From assembly GCA_019421315.1 (NCBI GenBank), contig JAHZFN010000228.1, positions 1 to 10,167 on the forward strand: 10,167 nt of DNA, written 5' to 3'. The DNA is from Peptococcaceae bacterium. GTDB taxonomy: Bacteria; Bacillota; Dehalobacteriia; UBA4068; UBA4997. Shown here in pieces: positions 4,809-10,167 of this stretch; position 1 is the stretch's first letter, and each line of letters starts with the position of its first letter. The translations under genes and the position numbers were made by a program. The notes beneath the pieces were generated by a model, which ran no database searches, was not told the DNA's origin, and saw nothing but the letters and a program-made list of their open reading frames with translations.

Positions 4809-7800
4809 ATGGCAGAAGCCTTAAACGAAGAAAATAAACCATATATTGAACATGATCCCGAAAAAACCTTTGTTCATCTGCATTGCCATACGGAATACAG
4901 TCTGTTGGACGGCGCCGCCAGAGTTAAGGATGTTGTGGCGAGAGCCGTTGAGCTTGGTATGCCTGCCGTTGCCGCCACAGATCACGGCGTTATGTACGGT
5001 GTGCTGAAGCTTTACAATGCCTGTAAGGCGGCGGGGATTAATCCGGTTATCGGCTGCGAGGTTTACGTTGCGCCCCGAACCAGGTTTGATAAGGAATCCG
5101 GTGTTGACAACAAAGCGCACCATTTGATTCTCTTGGCGGAAACCCAAGAGGGATACCGCAATCTTTGCAAAATCTGCACCATCGGCTTTTTGGAGGGTTA
5201 TTATTACAAACCCAGAATTGACCATGAGGTTTTGCGCCAATTCAGCAAGGGCATTATTTGTATGTCCGCCTGCATTGCGGGTGAAATCCCTCAGGCTTTG
5301 CTGAAAGGCGATATTGAAAAAGCCTATGATATTGCCAGAGATTATATAGATATTTTCGGCAAAGATAATTATTTTATTGAAATTCAAGACCACGGTTTGG
5401 AGGAACAGAAAAAGACCAATCCCCTTTTGATTAAAATGGCGAAGGATTTGGGCCTGGGTTTGGTTGCTACCAACGACAGCCATTATGTCCGCAAGGAGGA
5501 CGCCGACGTTCATGACGTGCTGCTTTGTATTCAAACGGGCAAAACCAGAGACGACGAAAGCAGAATGCGTTTTGCCTGCGATGAATTTTACATGAAAAGC
5601 CGTGAGGAGATGGAACTGGTGTTCGGGGAATACCCAGAAGCTCTCAACAACACAGCTAAAATTGCGGCTCGCTGTCATGTAAACCTGGACAAACACCCCA
5701 AGGTTGACGTACCTGATTTTGAAGTTCCCGAAGGCTACAATGCCGAAACATATTTGCAGTATCTCTGCCAGAAAGGTTTGGAAGAAAAATACGACGAAAT
5801 TACGCCCGAGCTTCAGGAACGCCTTGATTATGAGCTGGGTATTATTAACCATATGCAGTTTCCCGGCTACTTTTTGATTACCTGGGATATGATTAATTTC
5901 TGCCGCCAAAACGGTATCCGTGTCGGTCCGGGGCGCGGCTCTGCGGCAGGATCTTTGGTTGCCTATACGCTGGGCATTACCAACATCGACCCACTGCGTT
6001 ATAATTTGTTCTTTGAAAGATTTTTGAACCCCGAACGTGTCAGCATGCCCGATATTGATTCCGACTTCTGCGTGGTTCGCCGCGGCGAGGTTATCGATTA
6101 TTTGGTGGAAAAATACGGCGCCGATAATGTCAGCCAGATTGTAACCTTCGGTACGATGAAAGCAAAAATGGTTGTGCGGGACGTCGGACGTGTTTTGGGA
6201 ATGTCCGTTGCCGATGTCAACAAAATTGCCAAAATGATTCCTGCGGATTTGAAGATGACTGTGCAAAAGGCAATCGATGAGAACAACGAACTGCGGGATT
6301 TATACGAAAACGACCCTCTTATCAAAGAATTGCTTGATTATTCCAAGGCGCTGGAGGGTATGCCTCGGCATACGGGAACTCATGCGGCAGGCGTTGTGAT
6401 TGCGCCTGCTCCTATCACCGATTATGTTCCCGGTGTGAAATTGGGCGAAAATATTCTGACCACCCAGTTTGAAAAAGAACAGGTGGAAGAGCAGGGCCTT
6501 TTGAAGATGGATATTTTGGGGCTGAGAACCTTGACGGTAATCGGCGACGCCTTGAAGAGTATCAAGAAAAATTACGGTATTGATATAGATATCGACAATA
6601 TTCCAAAAGATGACGAAGCAGTTTACAAAATGCTGTCGGCAGGGGAAACGGGCGGCGTGTTCCAGCTGGAAAGTTCCGGCATGACCGCTTATCTGAAAGC
6701 CCTGCGTCCCGAAAGAATTGAAGACTTGATCGCCATGGTAGCGCTGTACCGCCCGGGACCTTTGGGCAGCGGCATGGTTGAGGACTTTATCGACCGCAAG
6801 CACGGTGTCAAAAAGGTAGAGTACCCCCATCCGCTTTTGGAGCCTGTTTTGGCGGAAACCTACGGCGTTATGGTTTACCAGGAACAGGTTATGCAGGTTG
6901 CCAGCGTTTTGGCGGGCTTTACTCTGGGTCAAGCCGACCAGCTGCGCCGCATTATGGGTAAAAAGAAAGCTTATCTTTTGCCGCCCGAACGCGAACGTTT
7001 TATCAAAGGCTGCAAGGAATGCAATAATATTGACGCTGAAACGGCAGGCGGTATTTTCGACTTGATGGAATACTTCTCAGGTTACGGCTTTAACAAGAGT
7101 CACTCTGCCGCTTACGGCATTGTTACATACGAAACGGCATGGCTAAGATGTCATTATCCCGCCGAATACATGGCGGCGATTATGACCAGCTTTATGGCTA
7201 CCGCCGAAAAGGTTACGGAGTATTTGGAAGAAAGCCGCAAAATGGGCATTGAAATTCTGCCGCCCGATATTAACGAATCCGATGCTGACTTTACGGTAGT
7301 CGGCGGCAAAATACGTTTCGGCATGGCTGCCATCAAAGGTGTCGGCAGGGATATTATTACTCAGATTATCGAGGAAAGGGAAAAGAACGGTCCTTTCAAA
7401 TCCATTGACGATTTAAGCCGCCGTTATCCTCTGAATAAAAGAGTTCTGGAAGGCATGATCAAGGGAGGCGCTCTGGATTGCTTCGGCGCCAAACGCTCTC
7501 AGCTTTTGCAGGTTTACGAGCAGTCCTTGGAATTAGGCAGAAAATACGCTTTGGAGGCGGCTTCCGACCAGCTTTCGCTGTTTGATTTCGGTATGACGGA
7601 GCAAAAAACGGTTGATGTGGAAATGCCCAATATTCCCGAATTTCCTTTGATGGAGCTTTTGGCTTTGGAAAAAGAAAGCATAGGCTTTTTTATCAGCGGC
7701 CATCCTCTGGATGAATTTGTTGATGTGATTGGAAAAGTGTCTTCTCACAATGTACAGCAGCTTTTGACAGCCAAAAACGGCATAAAAACCAGAGTTGCCG

Positions 7801-8360
7801 GTTTAATTGCTCAAAACAAACCGAGGCTCACCAAAAAAGGCGAAAGTATGTCTATCTTCAATTTGGAAGATAAATTGGCCTCGATTCGTTGTTTGGCGTT
7901 CCCCAGAGCCTTTGCCGAATGTCGGGAAATGATTGCCGACGGCAAGGTTGTTTTGGTAGAGGGACGTTTGAAGGTGGATGATGACGAAAGCGTGGCTTTG
8001 ATTGTTGATACCATTCACGATTTGGAAAACGCCGAATTGCTGACGGCTCCCAAAGGGCAGGACTTGCCGCCGCAGGCAGACGAGCCTGAGCAGGGCAAGG
8101 GCTTTTACAGACGCCAAAAGAAAAAAGAACCCGAAAAATCTGTCGGCAAGCTCTATGTCCGCGTGGCAAATTCCGAGGTTTTGCCCCAACTGCGGGAAAC
8201 TGCGGCGGAATATCCCGGCAATTTGGATTTAATTCCTTTTTACATGGACACCAAGCGTTATCATCAGCGTTTGGGTATCAAAATCGGCATGGAGGCAATT
8301 GATGCTTTGAAATATGCTTACGGCGATCCCAACGTTGTTTTGAAATTGGTAAAAGAGTAA
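4809..8360 (+). CDS. dnaE: DNA polymerase III subunit alpha (DnaE type, PHP-containing)
   Basis: This is the replicative C-family polymerase. ATG 4809 is chosen over the upstream in-frame TTG at 4743 because AAGGTGA (4798-4804) precedes it; the product is 1183 aa, close to the usual 1150-1180. Domains in order: PHP (about 20-290) with HLHCHTEYS, TDHG (57-60), GCEVYV, HH (104-105) and NDSHY (222-226). The palm has GPGRGSAAGS (373-382), PDIDSDF with catalytic Asp415 and Asp417, and Asp568 in KMDILGL. Fingers and tandem HhH include YRPGPLGSGM (647-656), MVYQEQVM (688-695) and FNKSHSAAYG (761-770). QLSLF (921-925) is a consensus sliding-clamp pentapeptide. An OB fold follows at about 990-1070 (KTRVAGLIAQNKPRLTKKG), then a C-terminal tail domain. 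It is not the PolC type, since no inserted exonuclease is present. No convincing terminator follows it. Confidence 0.97.
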   Translation: MAEALNEENKPYIEHDPEKTFVHLHCHTEYSLLDGAARVKDVVARAVELGMPAVAATDHGVMYGVLKLYNACKAAGINPVIGCEVYVAPRTRFDKESGVDNKAHHLILLAETQEGYRNLCKICTIGFLEGYYYKPRIDHEVLRQFSKGIICMSACIAGEIPQALLKGDIEKAYDIARDYIDIFGKDNYFIEIQDHGLEEQKKTNPLLIKMAKDLGLGLVATNDSHYVRKEDADVHDVLLCIQTGKTRDDESRMRFACDEFYMKSREEMELVFGEYPEALNNTAKIAARCHVNLDKHPKVDVPDFEVPEGYNAETYLQYLCQKGLEEKYDEITPELQERLDYELGIINHMQFPGYFLITWDMINFCRQNGIRVGPGRGSAAGSLVAYTLGITNIDPLRYNLFFERFLNPERVSMPDIDSDFCVVRRGEVIDYLVEKYGADNVSQIVTFGTMKAKMVVRDVGRVLGMSVADVNKIAKMIPADLKMTVQKAIDENNELRDLYENDPLIKELLDYSKALEGMPRHTGTHAAGVVIAPAPITDYVPGVKLGENILTTQFEKEQVEEQGLLKMDILGLRTLTVIGDALKSIKKNYGIDIDIDNIPKDDEAVYKMLSAGETGGVFQLESSGMTAYLKALRPERIEDLIAMVALYRPGPLGSGMVEDFIDRKHGVKKVEYPHPLLEPVLAETYGVMVYQEQVMQVASVLAGFTLGQADQLRRIMGKKKAYLLPPERERFIKGCKECNNIDAETAGGIFDLMEYFSGYGFNKSHSAAYGIVTYETAWLRCHYPAEYMAAIMTSFMATAEKVTEYLEESRKMGIEILPPDINESDADFTVVGGKIRFGMAAIKGVGRDIITQIIEEREKNGPFKSIDDLSRRYPLNKRVLEGMIKGGALDCFGAKRSQLLQVYEQSLELGRKYALEAASDQLSLFDFGMTEQKTVDVEMPNIPEFPLMELLALEKESIGFFISGHPLDEFVDVIGKVSSHNVQQLLTAKNGIKTRVAGLIAQNKPRLTKKGESMSIFNLEDKLASIRCLAFPRAFAECREMIADGKVVLVEGRLKVDDDESVALIVDTIHDLENAELLTAPKGQDLPPQADEPEQGKGFYRRQKKKEPEKSVGKLYVRVANSEVLPQLRETAAEYPGNLDLIPFYMDTKRYHQRLGIKIGMEAIDALKYAYGDPNVVLKLVKE

Positions 8361-8513
8361 AGATTTCGGTGTTTGTCTTTTTTTGACGGCTTGAAAAACA
8401 GCAGATGGATATAAATACCGAGCTGCCGAGCATAAGTCTACTGTTGCGCAAAGTTTAAAAAACAGAGAGGCAAACAAAAAAATAAATATTAGTAATTTAA
8501 TATGAATTTATTA

Positions 8514-8541
8514 TTGTATTTTGGATAAAATGTGTTATAAT
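8514..8541 (+). promoter_or_regulatory. Promoter of the DUF1858 gene
   Basis: A perfect extended -10, TGTTATAAT (8533-8541), is preceded by a weak -35 TTGTAT (8514-8519) at 16 bp. The surrounding DNA is very AT-rich. The predicted start near 8548 gives a leader of about 57 nt containing a hairpin. A second TATAAT at 8584-8589 lies next to the Shine-Dalgarno site and is unlikely to act as a promoter for this gene. Confidence 0.6.
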
Positions 8542-8561
8542 AATTTTAGTAAGATTAGCAT

Positions 8562-8577
8562 ACGGCAGATTTGCCGT
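8562..8577 (+). promoter_or_regulatory. Leader stem-loop of the DUF1858 gene
   Basis: ACGGCA (8562-8567) pairs perfectly with TGCCGT (8572-8577) around the tetraloop GATT. It would lie about 14 nt into the predicted transcript and has no T-run, so it is not a terminator. It may stabilise the 5' end of the mRNA or bind a protein at the DNA level. Confidence 0.45.
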
Positions 8578-8604
8578 GTTAGTTATAATTTGGAGGTGCA
8601 GAAA

Positions 8605-8808
8605 ATGGCATTGATTACAAAAGAAATGGGCATTTTGGAATGCGTAGAACAATATCCCGATACAGTTCCCACATTTATGGATTTCGGTATGGGTTGTTTG
8701 GGTTGTGCGGCAGCTCACTTTGAAAACATTGAACAGGGCGCTTTGGGTCATGGCATTGACGTTGACGCTTTGGTTGAAGCCTTGAATAAAGTTGCCGAAG
8801 GCAAATAA
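8605..8808 (+). CDS. DUF1858 / hybrid-cluster-protein-associated redox disulfide domain protein
   Basis: This is a 67-aa stand-alone DUF1858 protein. ATG 8605 is set by GGAGGTG (8592-8598) 6-8 nt upstream. Visible family features are the N-terminal ITKEMGILECVEQYP, the central GMGCLGC (28-34) with a CxxC pair at Cys31 and Cys34, and HGIDVDALVEALN (49-61). Members are small helical proteins common in anaerobes; some occur next to or fused with hybrid cluster proteins, hence the proposed redox-active disulfide role. No hybrid cluster gene is visible here. A third Cys (Cys13) lies in the first helix region. It is soluble with no signal peptide. It is transcribed alone, between its own promoter and a 12-bp-stem terminator, just ahead of the redox chaperone gene hslO. 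Confidence 0.92.
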   Translation: MALITKEMGILECVEQYPDTVPTFMDFGMGCLGCAAAHFENIEQGALGHGIDVDALVEALNKVAEGK

Positions 8809-8828
8809 TTGTTCATAACAAAAACCGG

Positions 8829-8857
8829 AAAGACCCTGTTTTTCAACAGGGTCTTTT
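8829..8857 (+). terminator. Terminator of the DUF1858 gene
   Basis: AAAGACCCTGTT (8829-8840) pairs perfectly over 12 bp with AACAGGGTCTTT (8845-8856) around the loop TTTC. The T-tract is short (TTTT, 8854-8857) and is followed at once by the extended -10 box of the next repeat unit. Confidence 0.88.
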
Positions 8858-8858
8858 A

Positions 8859-9031
8859 TGTTATAATATTTTGCGGAAGCCTTGCTTTGCAAGTCTGGGC
8901 GGCTTTGCCGCCTGTGCGCTTCACGCACCCGCACCATTGAACCACGGCGCAAAAATGCCCTTGCAAGCAAGCATTTTGGCTTGTGGTATAATATTTTACG
9001 GAAGCCTTGCTTTTCGCAAGTCTGGGCGGCT
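8859..9031 (+). repeat. Second array of the structured repeat family (one full unit plus partial)
   Basis: This is a diverged relative of the 2450-2726 array. The full unit runs from TATAAT 8862-8867 to the next TATAAT at 8987-8992, a 125-bp period. A second unit breaks off around 9031 after GGGCGGCTG. All structural parts recur: outer stem TGCGG (8872-8876)/CCGCA (8929-8933), and hairpins CTTGC/GCAAG (8881-8893), GGCGGC/GCCGCC (8898-8912) and GTGCG/CGCAC (8914-8928). ACCAC (8941-8945) pairs with GTGGT (8983-8987). Loops differ in sequence and length from the first array while stems hold. One outer-stem pair has changed from A-T to G-C on both sides. The fourth hairpin is weaker than in the first array. 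Confidence 0.9.
8984..8992 (+). promoter_or_regulatory. Extended -10 promoter in the partial repeat unit, upstream of hslO
   Basis: TGGTATAAT (8984-8992) is identical to the extended -10 boxes of the first array. No good -35 box stands at 16-18 bp. Transcription would start near 8999, about 64 nt before hslO, and the leader would carry the first hairpin of the truncated unit (CTTGC/GCAAG, about 9006-9020). The DUF1858 terminator upstream means hslO needs a promoter in this region, and I see no better one. Confidence 0.5.
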
Positions 9032-9062
9032 GTGATTAAAAAAATAAAGAATTAAGGATATG

Positions 9063-10167
9063 ATGAAAATTATGACAAATAAAGATTATTGTATGCGTGC
9101 CATCAGCATAGACGGCAGCGTTAAGCTTTGGGTGGCAAGAACCACAGACCTTTGCGAAACAGCCAGAAAAAACCATGATTGCTGGAGTGTTGCGGCGGCT
9201 GCCTTGGGCAGACTGCTGACTTCGGCGGCTTTTTTCGGGCAGAATTTAAAAGGGGATGACACTGTAACCCTGCGAATTGACGGCGACGGTCCGTTGAAAA
9301 CATTGGTTGCCGTTGCCAATGCCAAAGGTGAACTGCGCGGCTATGTTGCCAATCCTCAGGTGGATATTGCCAGAAAAGCCGCAGGTAAGCTGGATGTGGG
9401 GGCGGCTGTCGGCAACGGCAGTCTTTCCGTAATGAAAGATATGGGTTTCGGCGACCCATATGTCGGCACTGTGCCCTTGGCAACGGGCGAAATCGGCGAT
9501 GATATTTCCAAATATTTTGTGGATTCCGAGCAAATTCCCACGGCAACGGGCGTTGGTGTCAAGATTGCCTCTGACGGTTTCGTGGAGGCGGCAGGCGGCT
9601 TTTTGCTGCAGCTTTTGCCCAATGCCGATGGAAAAACCGTGAGTCAGCTGGAGCTTAATATTGCCAATTTGGTGCCTGTAAGCCAAATGGTGGCTGACGG
9701 TTGGACGGCGGAAGAAATTGCCAATGATATCATGCTTGGTGTGCCTTACAAGGTTTTGGAAACCAACGATTTGATTTACAAATGTAATTGCAGTCATGAA
9801 AAAATTTCCGCCGCCATTATGAGCCTGGGCTATAAGGAAGTCAAGGCTTTGATCGAAGAACAAGGTGAAGCGGAAGTGGTTTGCCGTTTCTGTGGTAAAA
9901 AGCACCATTTTTCCAAAGAAGAATTGGAAAAAATTCTGAAGGAGTTGGATGTTGAACGGATGAAAAAATTCCGTGAAAATTTGGTAAATCAACTGAAAAT
10001 GCAGGATAAAGCCGTTGAGGAATATTTGAAAAAGCATCCCCGCGAACACAACCATGGCGAAAACTGCGGCTGTGGCTGTCACGACCATGACCATGAGCAT
10101 GAACATGAACATGAACATGAACATCATCACCACAGCCATAGCGGCGACTGCGGCTGCGGTGAGCATA
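9063..10167 (+). CDS. hslO: Hsp33 redox-regulated chaperone with Cys/His-rich C-terminal extension (3' truncated by window)
   Basis: Hsp33 is a cytosolic holdase switched on by oxidation of a zinc-bound Cys cluster. ATG 9063 is chosen because AAGGA (9054-9058) is 4 nt away; 9060 is too close and 9072 rather far. The frame stays open to the window end, giving at least 368 residues. The N-terminal domain includes RAISIDGSVK and the conserved stretch LSVMKDMGFGDPYVG. The redox switch is Cys241-x-Cys243 (KCNCSHEK) plus Cys274-x-x-Cys277 (CRFCGKKHHF), the normal CxC/CxxC layout. Typical Hsp33 ends near 290-300 aa. Here a charged helical linker is followed from about 325 by a tail rich in His, Asp, Glu, Gly and Cys, including CGCGCHDHDHEHEHEHEH and a second CGCG. 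It resembles the metal-binding tails of SlyD or HypB. The stop codon is outside the window. Confidence 0.93.
   Translation, partial: MKIMTNKDYCMRAISIDGSVKLWVARTTDLCETARKNHDCWSVAAAALGRLLTSAAFFGQNLKGDDTVTLRIDGDGPLKTLVAVANAKGELRGYVANPQVDIARKAAGKLDVGAAVGNGSLSVMKDMGFGDPYVGTVPLATGEIGDDISKYFVDSEQIPTATGVGVKIASDGFVEAAGGFLLQLLPNADGKTVSQLELNIANLVPVSQMVADGWTAEEIANDIMLGVPYKVLETNDLIYKCNCSHEKISAAIMSLGYKEVKALIEEQGEAEVVCRFCGKKHHFSKEELEKILKELDVERMKKFRENLVNQLKMQDKAVEEYLKKHPREHNHGENCGCGCHDHDHEHEHEHEHEHHHHSHSGDCGCGEH

Noticed and set aside
4821..6266. Minus-strand frame of 481 aa opposite dnaE
   Set aside because: It is an antisense shadow caused by codon bias in dnaE, whose motifs are unambiguous on the + strand.
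8355..8385. Terminator after dnaE
   Set aside because: Only a 5-bp AAAGA/TCTTT stem precedes the T-run, which is not convincing.
8497..8970. Minus-strand frame of 157 aa across the second repeat and the DUF1858 gene
   Set aside because: It overlaps a well-supported gene and a terminator on the opposite strand and begins inside the repeat.
9246..10166. Minus-strand frame of 306 aa opposite hslO
   Set aside because: It is an antisense shadow of hslO; its Met/Phe/Val-rich start is just the complement of the His-Glu codon tract.

Overview
This window reads as ordinary bacterial chromosome of about mid-40s % GC, with every supportable gene on the + strand. Strong Shine-Dalgarno sites (AAGGAG, AGGAGG, AAGGAGGG), sigma70/sigmaA-type promoters with frequent extended -10 boxes (TGnTATAAT), a PHP-containing DnaE of 1183 aa, a LytR-CpsA-Psr protein, and a free-standing small DUF1858 protein next to Hsp33 together suggest an anaerobic Firmicute. 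Negativicutes (a Phascolarctobacterium/Acidaminococcaceae-like gut organism) is my best guess. That is inference from gene content and style, not a sequence match.

Layout. 2-127 is the C-terminal end of a PHP-domain phosphoesterase. 248-520 encodes a 90-aa coiled-coil protein of unknown function and is closed by a long hairpin terminator (532-599). guaB (IMP dehydrogenase, 802-2265) has its own promoter and a clean terminator (2332-2363). The gap 2364-2811 holds a 128-bp tandem repeat (two identical units plus a stub) and then a LytR-CpsA-Psr protein (2812-3747). A RadC/JAMM protein (3823-4539) follows 75 nt later, probably in the same transcript. dnaE (4809-8360) comes next. A 67-aa DUF1858 redox-disulfide protein (8605-8808) has its own promoter, leader hairpin and terminator. 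A diverged copy of the same repeat family (8859-9031) precedes hslO/Hsp33 (9063 to the window end, incomplete), which carries an unusual Cys/His-rich C-terminal tail.

The genes are mostly housekeeping: GMP synthesis, wall-polymer ligation, replication and redox proteostasis. They look like separate small transcription units and not one pathway. The pairing of a Cys-rich redox-disulfide protein with the redox chaperone Hsp33 is suggestive but not proof of a shared role.

The most interesting item is the dispersed repeat family. Each unit opens with an extended -10 box. It then has a closing stem around three hairpins (a cloverleaf-like layout), then a second hairpin domain that abuts the next unit's -10 box. 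Comparing the two loci shows conserved stems, variable loops and one compensatory base-pair change in the closing stem. Both arrays end in a truncated unit whose -10 box sits just upstream of a gene, so the family may work as a structured RNA, a portable promoter, or both.
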